Shown piece by piece: positions 1 through 6,351 of a stretch of 6,351 bases of DNA. Position numbers and translations under genes: made by a program. The stretch covers positions 1 through 6,351 of the forward strand of contig JAESTI010000305.1 in NCBI GenBank assembly GCA_016763665.1, read 5' to 3'. The DNA is from Bacteroidia bacterium (GTDB lineage Bacteria; Bacteroidota; Bacteroidia; Flavobacteriales; NORP286). Under the pieces are notes generated by a model. The model saw only the letters and a list, made by a program, of their open reading frames with translations. It was not told where the DNA came from and searched no databases. Every line of letters starts with the position of its first letter. Position 1 is the first letter of the stretch.

Positions 1-1250
1 CAAATCAGCTTTACCGGAGCTTTTACTTTTTTTGAGATATCAACGGCTTCCATCACAAAATCGTGAAAAGACCGTCTGCCGAAGCCTCCTCCCAAGTAGG
101 GAACATGGATATTTACATTTTTCTCATCTAATTGCAAATGGTCAGCTACCTGTTGTTGAAGGCCTCCAGGAGATTGAGTACCAACCCAGATTTCACAACT
201 GTCAGCTTTTATATCCACTACGCAATTCATGGGTTCCATCGGTGCATGTGATAAATAAGGCAGTTCGTATTCCGCTGTAAGGGTTTGTTTTACTTCCCTC
301 AGGGCACGACCTACATCACCGATCTCAGTTGGTCGAGTTCCTTTCTTCTTGGAGGCATTCTTTAACGACTCATAATGCTTGGCGGTGGAATTATTCTTAT
401 AATCTTTGGTATCCCATATTATATCTACCAACTCACGTGCTTTAACAGCGGTGTAAAATGTATCAGCTACCACTGCTATAGTATGGGACGTCCAATTTTC
501 GAATAGCTCATGCTCAATTTGAAAAATATCCATTACTCCTTTTAAAGCCAATGCTTTGCTCGCATCAAAACTTTCTATTCCAGCATAGATCACCGGTGGG
601 TGTATTACACTTGCAAACAACATTTTCGGAACAACAATATCTATAGAATACTTAGCAGAACCGTTTACTTTTTCAGGAGTATCGACACGCGGTATCGGTT
701 TGCCGATTAGCTTAAAATATTTTGGGTCTTTAAGCGTAGGGTCTTCCGGTATTGGTAGTTTACCAGCCGACTCTACAAGGTCTTTATAATCGAAGCTTTT
801 ATCGTTAAGCCGGTTATGTATTTTCCCTCTTTCAGCAAAACAATTGCTTTTATCCGTTTTCCACATGTTAGAAGCGGCTTCAATGAGCATTTCCCGGGCT
901 GCCGCACCAGCTTTTCGCATAGGAATCATTTGTCTCCTAATACTTGAGCTTCCACCAACGCCCTGAGATCCATATTTCGGGTCACCCATCGCCTGTTTTA
1001 TTTCAATATCGGACCATGCAACTTCAAGTTCTTCAGCAATTAACATGGGCATGGAAGTCATTATTCCTTGCCCGAGTTCGGGTTTAATAGCCCATAATAC
1101 GATGGCGCCTTTACTATCTATACTTAAAAAAGCATTTGGTTCAAATATCTGGGTTGGACCTTCAACTGTTGTACATCCAGGTAGATAAACGCCTACTATA
1201 AGACTGCTACCTGCTAAAGATGATAATTTTATAAAGTCGCGCCTCTTCAT
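1..1250 (-). CDS. Molybdenum hydroxylase large (molybdopterin-binding) subunit, IorB/xanthine dehydrogenase family; partial, C-terminus beyond window
   Basis: Catalytic subunit of an isoquinoline 1-oxidoreductase-type enzyme, which hydroxylates N-heterocycles or oxidises aldehydes using a molybdopterin cofactor; the substrate cannot be read here. The frame is open for 416 codons from ATG at 1250 to the left edge; family members usually have about 700-750 residues, so roughly the last 300, including the usual catalytic Glu region, are missing. Visible parts: twin-arginine signal (RRDFIK, residues 3-8, then a hydrophobic stretch); family motif ELGQGIMTSMPMLIAEEL (58-75); GGSSSIR (99-105); PRVDTPEKVNGSAKYSID (187-204), opening the aldehyde-oxidase/xanthine-dehydrogenase a/b hammerhead-like domain; SHAPMEPMNC (334-343); and the cofactor-binding loop GGGFGRR (387-393). 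Cys26 in LPGC could be a lipidation site, though Pro at -2 is atypical. The start lies one base after the small-subunit stop, so the two are surely co-transcribed. Family assignment is secure; substrate is unknown. Confidence 0.93.
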   Translation of the reverse strand, partial: MKRRDFIKLSSLAGSSLIVGVYLPGCTTVEGPTQIFEPNAFLSIDSKGAIVLWAIKPELGQGIMTSMPMLIAEELEVAWSDIEIKQAMGDPKYGSQGVGGSSSIRRQMIPMRKAGAAAREMLIEAASNMWKTDKSNCFAERGKIHNRLNDKSFDYKDLVESAGKLPIPEDPTLKDPKYFKLIGKPIPRVDTPEKVNGSAKYSIDIVVPKMLFASVIHPPVIYAGIESFDASKALALKGVMDIFQIEHELFENWTSHTIAVVADTFYTAVKARELVDIIWDTKDYKNNSTAKHYESLKNASKKKGTRPTEIGDVGRALREVKQTLTAEYELPYLSHAPMEPMNCVVDIKADSCEIWVGTQSPGGLQQQVADHLQLDEKNVNIHVPYLGGGFGRRSFHDFVMEAVDISKKVKAPVKLI

Positions 1251-1251
1251 T

Positions 1252-1719
1252 TCAGTCCATTTGTATATTTCCTGCTGCTCTATGAATAGCTTTTCTTATT
1301 CTGTTGTAAGTTCCGCATCTACAGATATTTCCAGACATATGTTTATCTATATCCTCGTCTGTAGGATTTGAAATTTTAGATAACATAGCAGCTGCCGACA
1401 TCAGCTGCCCTGATTGACAGTAGCCACATTGTGGAACCTCTTCAGCTATCCAGGCCTTTTGTAACGGATGGCTTAGATCATCTGAAAGCCCTTCAATCGT
1501 CACAATTTTTCTGTCATTGGCTGCTGCAACCGGTATCATGCATGAACGCACCGGTTTCCCATCGAGATGAACCGTACAAGCTCCGCACTGCGATATACCA
1601 CAACCATACTTTGTTCCAGTAAGGCCAATAATATCCCTGATCACCCATAATAGGGGAGTATCATTATCTATATCCAGATTGTAATGTTTTTCATTAACCT
1701 CTAATGTGATTTCAGGCAT
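1252..1719 (-). CDS. Molybdenum hydroxylase small subunit, (2Fe-2S)-binding protein (IorA/CoxS-like)
   Basis: Electron-transfer subunit that carries electrons from the molybdenum site of the large subunit through two [2Fe-2S] clusters. The 155 residues match the usual family length of about 150-160. The N-terminal plant-ferredoxin-like domain has Cys40, Cys45, Cys48 and Cys60 ([10 protein letters not shown] followed by RSC). The C-terminal four-helix domain binds the second cluster with Cys98, Cys101 (CGYCQSGQ), Cys133 and Cys135 (NICRCGTY). All eight ligands are present, so the protein should be functional. There is no signal peptide; since the partner has a Tat signal, the folded small subunit probably crosses the inner membrane as a passenger of the large one (inference). 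The ATG at 1719 begins MPEITLEVN, the usual family opening. It is the first gene of the minus-strand operon and faces the intergenic region shared with the nucleotidyltransferase gene. There is no FAD subunit between the two genes, as in IorAB-type enzymes. Confidence 0.96.
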   Translation of the reverse strand: MPEITLEVNEKHYNLDIDNDTPLLWVIRDIIGLTGTKYGCGISQCGACTVHLDGKPVRSCMIPVAAANDRKIVTIEGLSDDLSHPLQKAWIAEEVPQCGYCQSGQLMSAAAMLSKISNPTDEDIDKHMSGNICRCGTYNRIRKAIHRAAGNIQMD

Positions 1720-1730
1720 TGTAATATTAT

Positions 1731-1741
1731 AAGAATCAGGT
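1731..1741 (+). repeat. 11-base direct repeat, copy 1
   Basis: AAGAATCAGGT occurs here, just upstream of the small-subunit start, and again exactly at 1812-1822, 81 bases away in the same orientation. The two copies bracket the core of the divergent control region. An 11-base exact match within about 100 bases is unlikely by chance but not impossible in AT-rich DNA; function unknown. Confidence 0.35.
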
Positions 1742-1780
1742 TTATTGAAGTCTATGAAAGTAGGAAATTTTTTGGTTATC

Positions 1781-1793
1781 TTTCAACTTGAAA
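1781..1793. repeat. 13-base perfect palindrome, candidate operator
   Basis: TTTCAA, a single C, then TTGAAA: two perfect 6-base arms around one base, in the middle of the divergent intergenic region. It overlaps the TTG of the weak minus-strand promoter candidate and the TATCTTTC box on the plus strand. A dimeric regulator could bind here and affect both directions. It is too short and AT-rich to be a terminator hairpin. The role is inferred from position and symmetry only. Confidence 0.4.
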
Positions 1794-1804
1794 ATTGACA
1801 TTTT

Positions 1805-2443
1805 GTGGTAAAAGAATCAGGTAAAACAATAAAAAGGAATGCATCGGTGATAATTCTTGCAGCCGGGACTTCGGGGAGGATGCAGTTTCCGAAGCTTTTA
1901 TTGATTTGTGATACTGGAAATACCTTCATTGAAAAGATCATAAACTGTTATCGGCAATTTGAGGTTGAAGAAATTATAGTTGTTATCAATGTAGATTTCA
2001 AGTCTCAGGTAAGCGAACAGGTTTGGAATAAGATTAATCAAGAAACCCGAATAGTTTTGAATGATTCTTTGCATAAGGGGAGGTTACATTCTTTAATTCT
2101 AGGACTAAGAGCACTGAAAACTCAATCGTTTTGTTTTGTTCAGAATGTGGACAATCCATCTGTCAATACCAGACTATTGCAAGTGCTGTATTCCAAGAGA
2201 TCAACAGATCACTATATTTCACCGGTTCATCAGAATAAGGGAGGGCATCCGGTTTTGTTGAATCATGCTATTATAGAACATCTGTTAAATACCGATTGCA
2301 GCGGTTGGATGTTAAATAAGATCTTAAAAAATTTTGAAAAAATCCAGGTTGAAGTAGAAAGCCCGGATATTTTAACCAACATTAATACCCGGAGGGATTA
2401 CCAGCTTTATATTGATCAGCTCAAGGAAAAAAGTTTAAATTAA
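1805..2443 (+). CDS. MocA/MobA-like NTP-transferase (molybdenum cofactor nucleotidyltransferase family)
   Basis: Probable cytoplasmic nucleotidyltransferase with a GT-A-like NTP-transferase fold; relatives attach CMP or GMP to molybdopterin. Evidence in the 212 residues: nucleotide-binding signature IILAAGTSGRM...PK (16-30), a KGRLHSLILGL segment (91-101) resembling the GMxxSLxxGL loop of MocA proteins, a metal-binding VDNP (115-118) where MocA has GDQP, GGHPVLL (146-152), matching the GHPVLF motif of MocA, and NINTRRDY (192-199), matching the usual DIDTPEDY end. Its divergent position beside a molybdenum hydroxylase supports a role in making the cytosine dinucleotide cofactor of that enzyme (inference). 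The start is uncertain: there is no in-frame ATG before the signature. GTG 1805 is preferred because it leaves a normal lead into the first beta strand. GTG 1847, with AGGA eight bases upstream, would begin immediately at the strand. The stop overlaps the next ATG (TAATG). Confidence 0.8.
   Translation: MVKESGKTIKRNASVIILAAGTSGRMQFPKLLLICDTGNTFIEKIINCYRQFEVEEIIVVINVDFKSQVSEQVWNKINQETRIVLNDSLHKGRLHSLILGLRALKTQSFCFVQNVDNPSVNTRLLQVLYSKRSTDHYISPVHQNKGGHPVLLNHAIIEHLLNTDCSGWMLNKILKNFEKIQVEVESPDILTNINTRRDYQLYIDQLKEKSLN
1812..1822 (+). repeat. 11-base direct repeat, copy 2
   Basis: Second exact copy of AAGAATCAGGT. It falls within the first codons of the nucleotidyltransferase gene if translation begins at GTG 1805, but would lie upstream of the gene if translation begins at GTG 1847. 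Confidence 0.35.
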
Positions 2444-2757
2444 TGAAAATGTTTTTCATGTGGGGAATGCGAGAGAACCCAAATTGCAGCCAATATATAA
2501 AACTACTCATCCTGCTAATTCTGACCATCATAGTTCATATAGTTGATTCAGACGCTAACGCCCAATCAAAAAGCGACTCCTTAAAAACCGAAATCAAAAA
2601 AGACCTTCCGGATACAACGAGAATCAAAATTCTCAATTCCCTTGCGCTGGAATGGCTTTATGCTAATCCTGATAGCACAATTTGGTCCACTGAACATTCT
2701 ATTCTTTGGCTGCATAATGAAATATTTTCTCGAAATAATTGTATCTTGACTCAGTAG
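2443..2757 (+). CDS. Short secreted ORF, probably the truncated N-terminus of a TPR-type sensor/regulator
   Basis: The 104 codons begin at ATG 2443, overlapping the preceding stop by one base, which suggests translational coupling; ATG 2467 (residue 9) is a plausible alternative start. A hydrophobic segment (about residues 19-34) ends in DANAQ, which looks like a signal peptide cut after Ala40. The following segment, with DSL (45-47), PDTTRIKILNSLALEW (55-70) and NPDSTI (74-79), resembles the start of the periplasmic TPR region of Bacteroidota histidine kinases and LuxR-type regulators, where DT..R...LN.LA.E......D.A is typical. After about residue 80 the likeness vanishes and the frame soon stops, 23 bases before the receptor start. 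The other two frames do not continue a TPR pattern, so a simple frameshift does not restore it; loss of the downstream part by deletion is more likely. It could instead be a genuine small secreted protein. The family resemblance is from memory of the pattern, not from an alignment. Confidence 0.5.
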   Translation: MKMFFMWGMRENPNCSQYIKLLILLILTIIVHIVDSDANAQSKSDSLKTEIKKDLPDTTRIKILNSLALEWLYANPDSTIWSTEHSILWLHNEIFSRNNCILTQ

Positions 2758-2780
2758 ATGCTGACAGAACATTGACAATT

Positions 2781-5474
2781 ATGGGCAAGTTTAAAATAAG
2801 AAATTCTTTTTTTACTAGTCTGTTTATACTATTAAGTGCGGTTTATGCTCTGGCCCAACAGGGTAATATCAAAGGCAAAATTGTTGATGCTGAAGATAAT
2901 GATCCCCTCATTGGTGTATCGGTCTTCCTAAAAGGAACCACGAGGGGCGGAACTACGGATCTAGAGGGTAATTTTTTGATTAAAAATATTTCTGAGGGCA
3001 CGCACACCTTAGTTATTTCTTATGTCGGTTATGAGGATTTTTCCAAGCCAGTTAAAGTAGCTAGTAATGAAGTGGCAGATTTAGGTACTCTTAAACTTTC
3101 TTCCGGGGCACTCTTATTAAAAGAGGTGGAAGTGAGTGCTTCAATTATAACAACCAGCCAAGAAAGCAAAACACCTACAGCTATTTCAACGATTAAGGGA
3201 AGGGAAATACTGGAAAAATTAGGCAGCGCTGAGTTTCCGGAAATGTTAAAATCCACCCCTGGTGTGTATACATCAATGGGCGGGGGTAGTTTAGGGGCAG
3301 GATCGGTCGTTGTACGCGGATATAGTTCACAAAATACAGCTGTTATGATCAATGGAATACCGGTCAATGATATGGAAACGGGCTGGGTGTTTTGGTCTAA
3401 CTGGGCAGGACTTAATGATGTAACCCGATACCAGCAGGTGCAGCGCGGATTGGGGGTTTCCAAATTAGCAGTAAGTTCTATTGGCGGAACTATCAATATT
3501 ATTACAAATCCTACAGAAATGAGAAAGGGGATAAGAACTGCTTTGTCCACAACCAATGGTTCTTATCGAAACAGGTTAATGGTCACCGGCTCTACCGGTT
3601 TAATGAAGGGAGATTGGGCAGTTACCGCTTCCGGCTCCAGGAGATGGGGCGAAGGATATAGAAAAGGCATTTATACAGATTCCTGGGCCTACTTTCTTTC
3701 AGCGTATAAGAAAATTGGAGAAAATCATCAACTCGTTTTTACAGGATTTGGGGCTCCACAGGAACGTGGCAGAGGATGGGATGCTAACAAGGCTGATTAC
3801 GAAAGATACGGAGATTTTAGAAATGGTGATTTTTATAATAAAGCATGGGGCTATTATAATGGAGAAAAAAAGAACAGGTCTGTCAATCGGTATCACAAGC
3901 CGCAGTTTATGTTAAATCATTATTGGGATATCAGTGAAAAAATAAAGCTAACCAATTCCGCTTACTGGTCATTTGGCAGAGGCGGGGGAACCAATATTCA
4001 AAGAAGTTTTGGTTCGTCTTCGCTTAATAGTTCAACGTTTAAAGACGAAAACGGACAACTAATATGGGATACTGTATATACACGAAATACAGCGAATATA
4101 GAAACGATAGATAGTACTTCTGAAGGTACTATTACCGGAGCACGTTCTCTATATTATCTTGAAGAGAGACGCAATGATCATAACTGGTATGGATTTATCT
4201 CTTCTTTAAGGATCGATTTAAAGGAAAACCTGAGCTTGGTAGGAGGTATTGATGGCAGGCTTTATAAGGGTTTTCACTTTGCAACCGTATTGGATTTACT
4301 AGGAGGTGATTTCATAATGGATAAAGACTCCTATAAATATGGTTCAGATGGAGATAATGCTGACCACAATATCCTTACTCCCAACCGGGTAGCCCGTATT
4401 GGTGATGTGGTGCGTTATAATTATGTAGGTACGGTGAATTGGTTAGGGGTCTTTGGGCAAGTTGAATATAACTGGAAACATTTTTACTTTTTTTTAACTG
4501 GTAATTTGTCCAGAACATCCTATTGGCGGGATGGTAAATTCCAGCATGAATTATATGCCGAATCAGGAGTTGGAGGATTAGGCAAATCACCCCAAAAAGA
4601 GTTCATTAATTATACAGCCAAAGGAGGAGTCAATTACAGAATTACCGGAAGACATAATGTTTTTGTAAATGCCGGCTATTTTACCCGCGCGCCATTTCTC
4701 GTTAATGCTTTTATAGATGCCCGGCTGAGCAATCAATTCATGGATAACCTAACCAGCGAAAAAATTTCTGCTGCTGAAGCTGGCTATAGCTATCGTTCAA
4801 GATATTTATCAGGAAACCTCAATGTTTATTATACCATAAGAAATGACTGGATGTTTACGGAGAGTTACTATTCCCCGGAACTTGATGGATATAAGGACTT
4901 CCTGGCTTCCGGTGTGGATGCCATTCATAAAGGAATTGAATTTGACTTAAAAGTAAAACCATATAATTCATTGGAATTAACAGGTATGTTCACCTTGGGT
5001 AATTGGAAGTGGCAAGGCAACCCGACAGCAGTTGTGAGGGATAATAACACTTTAGGTGTAGATACGATCATCACGCTTTATATAGATGACTATCCTGTTG
5101 GAGACGCAGCTCAAATCACAGCTGCCATGGGAGCAAGGTATCAGTTCCCGTTCTATGCTTATTTTGGTGCAGATTGGAATTTCTACAGTAATCTTTATAC
5201 TGACTATAATCCCGCTCTTAGAACAAATCCTCTGGTTACATCCGAAGATATAGTTAAACTGAATGACTATTATACTTTTGACATTTACGGGGGCAAATCA
5301 TTTAAAATTAAAAAATGGAATCATTTGATGAAGGTGCAATTTAACATCAACAATGTGCTGGATAATCTGTACTTGGTAGAAGGAAGAGAATCTCCTGGTA
5401 GCAGCGGGGTTGACTATTACTTCGATTTTGGAAGACCGCTAACTTACTTTATGAGTATTATATACGTCATGTGA
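2781..5474 (+). CDS. TonB-dependent outer-membrane receptor with N-terminal carboxypeptidase-regulatory-like domain
   Basis: Outer-membrane active transporter powered by TonB/ExbBD; the substrate is unknown. With ATG 2781 the product has 897 residues. A signal peptide (1-25, cut after ALA) precedes a CarboxypepD_reg-like beta-sandwich (about 29-118: GKIVDAEDNDPLIGVSV, GTTTDLEGNF-type core, VISYVGY), a plug domain (about 124-243: PEMLKSTPGVY, VVVRGYSSQNTAVMINGIPV, ending SSIGGTINIIT) and a 22-strand-type barrel (244-897) rich in alternating aromatic residues. The C-terminus, YFMSIIYVM, has the beta pattern but ends in Met, not the common Phe/Tyr. The frame stays open upstream to a TTG at 2739, but ATG 2781 directly begins a classic signal peptide. 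At 897 residues it is shorter than SusC-type proteins (about 1000), and no SusD follows. Tandem stops TGA-TAA end the gene. The next gene starts 18 bases later, so the two form a transcription unit. Confidence 0.93.
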   Translation: MGKFKIRNSFFTSLFILLSAVYALAQQGNIKGKIVDAEDNDPLIGVSVFLKGTTRGGTTDLEGNFLIKNISEGTHTLVISYVGYEDFSKPVKVASNEVADLGTLKLSSGALLLKEVEVSASIITTSQESKTPTAISTIKGREILEKLGSAEFPEMLKSTPGVYTSMGGGSLGAGSVVVRGYSSQNTAVMINGIPVNDMETGWVFWSNWAGLNDVTRYQQVQRGLGVSKLAVSSIGGTINIITNPTEMRKGIRTALSTTNGSYRNRLMVTGSTGLMKGDWAVTASGSRRWGEGYRKGIYTDSWAYFLSAYKKIGENHQLVFTGFGAPQERGRGWDANKADYERYGDFRNGDFYNKAWGYYNGEKKNRSVNRYHKPQFMLNHYWDISEKIKLTNSAYWSFGRGGGTNIQRSFGSSSLNSSTFKDENGQLIWDTVYTRNTANIETIDSTSEGTITGARSLYYLEERRNDHNWYGFISSLRIDLKENLSLVGGIDGRLYKGFHFATVLDLLGGDFIMDKDSYKYGSDGDNADHNILTPNRVARIGDVVRYNYVGTVNWLGVFGQVEYNWKHFYFFLTGNLSRTSYWRDGKFQHELYAESGVGGLGKSPQKEFINYTAKGGVNYRITGRHNVFVNAGYFTRAPFLVNAFIDARLSNQFMDNLTSEKISAAEAGYSYRSRYLSGNLNVYYTIRNDWMFTESYYSPELDGYKDFLASGVDAIHKGIEFDLKVKPYNSLELTGMFTLGNWKWQGNPTAVVRDNNTLGVDTIITLYIDDYPVGDAAQITAAMGARYQFPFYAYFGADWNFYSNLYTDYNPALRTNPLVTSEDIVKLNDYYTFDIYGGKSFKIKKWNHLMKVQFNINNVLDNLYLVEGRESPGSSGVDYYFDFGRPLTYFMSIIYVM

Positions 5475-5492
5475 TAAATCAAAAAAATCATT

Positions 5493-6351
5493 ATGGAATC
5501 CAAAGCTATAATTCAAGTATTTAAGCCTCTTTGGGTCATTGTTTTAAGTATTATCTTGATTGTCTCTTGTGATAAAGACAAAGACCCTTTTCCTGAACTT
5601 CCTACGGGCAATATAGGTGGAGAACTTACAGGCATAATTTCTCTCCCTTTCAGCGATGGTTTCGACTATGGGAATACCGTAAACACTTACGATATTCCTC
5701 CTGACAATTGGATAGAACAAGTAGTGTCTGGATTTAAAGAAGACAGGGGATGGGCTTACAGATCGGATAGAGGAGTTTCAAGTAGCGGTGCTATGACCGC
5801 CAGCGCTTATGGTGGTGAACTCGGAACGGACAATACTTACCTGATAGCCGGTCCTTTTGATTTTGATGCTTATACCAACATTACACTTAGTTTAGATGTG
5901 CAATCTAATTATAGTGGCCCGGGTACTTTTAGGGTTAAATATTCCACTACTTATTCCGGTACAGATGATCCTGAAGCAAGTGGCGTAAGCTGGACGGAGA
6001 TTACAGCCATTACCAGTCAACTGCCTGATACTGATCAGGTATGGACAAGTATCAAAGCTGACTTAACCAGTATCAGCGGCTCCAAAATTTTTTTGGCTTT
6101 TCATTATAAAGATGGCACGGATGTTAGTGCTAAACAATGGGTCTTAGATAATATTGTTTTGACAAATCTTGGGGATGCAACGTTTTCCACTTCAGTGGAT
6201 ACCCTACCATCGTTTGGCTCAGTGAACAGCGATGCAACTTCTTCGGAACAATTTTATGAGGTATCAGGTACTAATCTTGCAGGAGATCTAACGGTTACTG
6301 CTCCCCAGTATTTCAACGTGTCCGAAAATTCAGGTGGTCCCTATTCCAGCA
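5493..6351 (+). CDS. Surface lipoprotein with choice-of-anchor J-like domain; partial, C-terminus beyond window
   Basis: The frame is open from ATG 5493 to the right edge (286 complete codons). A hydrophobic signal ends in a good lipobox, IVSC, with Cys26 as lipidation site. DKDKD follows the Cys, an acidic/lysine run like the lipoprotein export signal that sends Bacteroidota lipoproteins to the cell surface. Residues about 51-225 look like a choice-of-anchor J beta-sandwich: LPFSDGFDYG opening, W73 and W87, DNTYLIAGPFDFDAYTNITL, VKYSTTYSGTDDP, SWTEIT and the closing WVLDNIVLTN. From about residue 229 a second domain begins (LPSFGSVNSDATSSEQFYEVSG, then LTVTAPQYFNVSENSGGPYSS), the Ig-like repeat common in secreted Bacteroidota proteins; it is cut by the window end. 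Such proteins often carry further catalytic or binding domains downstream, so the overall function cannot be named. The 18-base gap after the receptor, with an A-rich leader instead of a Shine-Dalgarno box, suggests that the two work together at the cell surface. Confidence 0.85.
   Translation, partial: MESKAIIQVFKPLWVIVLSIILIVSCDKDKDPFPELPTGNIGGELTGIISLPFSDGFDYGNTVNTYDIPPDNWIEQVVSGFKEDRGWAYRSDRGVSSSGAMTASAYGGELGTDNTYLIAGPFDFDAYTNITLSLDVQSNYSGPGTFRVKYSTTYSGTDDPEASGVSWTEITAITSQLPDTDQVWTSIKADLTSISGSKIFLAFHYKDGTDVSAKQWVLDNIVLTNLGDATFSTSVDTLPSFGSVNSDATSSEQFYEVSGTNLAGDLTVTAPQYFNVSENSGGPYSS

Larger units (their letters stand above)
1720..1804. promoter_or_regulatory. Divergent intergenic region, expected to hold promoters for both directions
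   Basis: These 85 AT-rich bases separate the ATG of the hydroxylase small subunit (minus strand) from the GTG of the nucleotidyltransferase gene (plus strand), so promoters for both must lie here or just inside the genes. A weak match to the Bacteroidota pattern (TTG, about 20 bases, TAnnTTTG) exists on the minus strand: TTG at 1786-1784, then TACTTTCA at 1762-1755 after 21 bases, with only part of the -7 box matching. On the plus strand TATCTTTC (1777-1784) is one base off the -7 consensus but has no well-placed TTG upstream. Neither start has a Shine-Dalgarno box. That promoters are present follows from the gene layout; their exact positions are tentative. Confidence 0.5.

Noticed and set aside
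32..280. An 82-codon plus-strand frame at the left edge
   Set aside because: It is antisense to the GGGFGRR and SHAPMEP region of the hydroxylase large subunit, which reads cleanly on the minus strand.
1795..1800. TTGACA resembling a sigma-70 -35 box
   Set aside because: The Bacteroidota primary sigma factor does not use this box, it lies only five bases before the preferred start codon, and no -10 partner is evident.
2698..2750. Possible Bacteroidota promoter for the receptor inside the remnant ORF (TATTCTTTG near 2700, TATCTTG near 2742)
   Set aside because: Neither has the right number of bases within the -7 box, nor a TTG at the right spacing.
2739..2780. A 14-codon N-terminal extension of the receptor from a TTG codon
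   Set aside because: It would put a charged stretch ahead of a typical signal peptide and overlap the preceding ORF; ATG 2781 gives a standard start.
3029..3556. A 175-codon open frame on the minus strand inside the receptor gene
   Set aside because: It is antisense to the highly recognisable regulatory and plug domains of the receptor and has no family resemblance, so it is a shadow frame.
5472..5481. TGAT-AA-ATCA inverted repeat at the end of the receptor gene as a terminator
   Set aside because: The arms are only four AT-rich bases, with no stable stem or T-run, and the next gene begins within 18 bases of the stop.
2781..6351. A SusC/SusD polysaccharide utilisation pair
   Set aside because: The receptor is shorter than SusC proteins, and the following lipoprotein shows a choice-of-anchor J-like beta-sandwich rather than the helical TPR-like SusD fold.

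Overview
The window looks like chromosomal DNA of a Bacteroidota bacterium, perhaps Cytophagales-like. The clues are a moderately AT-rich composition, no Shine-Dalgarno boxes at most starts, a TonB-dependent receptor with the N-terminal carboxypeptidase-regulatory-like domain typical of this phylum, and a lipoprotein with acidic/lysine residues right after its lipid cysteine and a choice-of-anchor J-type domain. No RNA genes, insertion sequences, CRISPR arrays or phage genes are visible, and no gene-free stretch exceeds 300 bases.

Left part (1-1719, minus strand): a two-gene operon for a molybdenum hydroxylase of the isoquinoline 1-oxidoreductase/xanthine dehydrogenase family. The small [2Fe-2S] subunit comes first. 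One base after its stop codon the large molybdopterin-binding subunit begins. The large subunit has a twin-arginine export signal and runs off the left edge, so only its first 416 residues are present.

An 85-base divergent intergenic region (1720-1804) separates this operon from plus-strand genes. It contains a perfect 13-base palindrome, and an 11-base direct repeat straddles its ends.

Right part (1805-6351, plus strand): a MocA/MobA-like nucleotidyltransferase, probably serving cofactor maturation of the divergent hydroxylase. Next, overlapping by one base, is a short secreted ORF that resembles the beginning of a TPR-type Bacteroidota sensor/regulator and then stops, probably a remnant. 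Then come an 897-residue TonB-dependent receptor and, 18 bases on, a surface lipoprotein with a choice-of-anchor J-like domain and the start of an Ig-like domain, cut by the right edge. No SusD homologue lies beside the receptor here.

Two functional modules are therefore juxtaposed: a periplasmic or membrane-anchored molybdenum hydroxylase with a cofactor-modifying enzyme, and an outer-membrane uptake pair of unknown substrate. All are recognisable families. I see no convincing wholly new system; the most curious points are the TPR-protein remnant, the SusD-less receptor/lipoprotein pair and the structured divergent control region.
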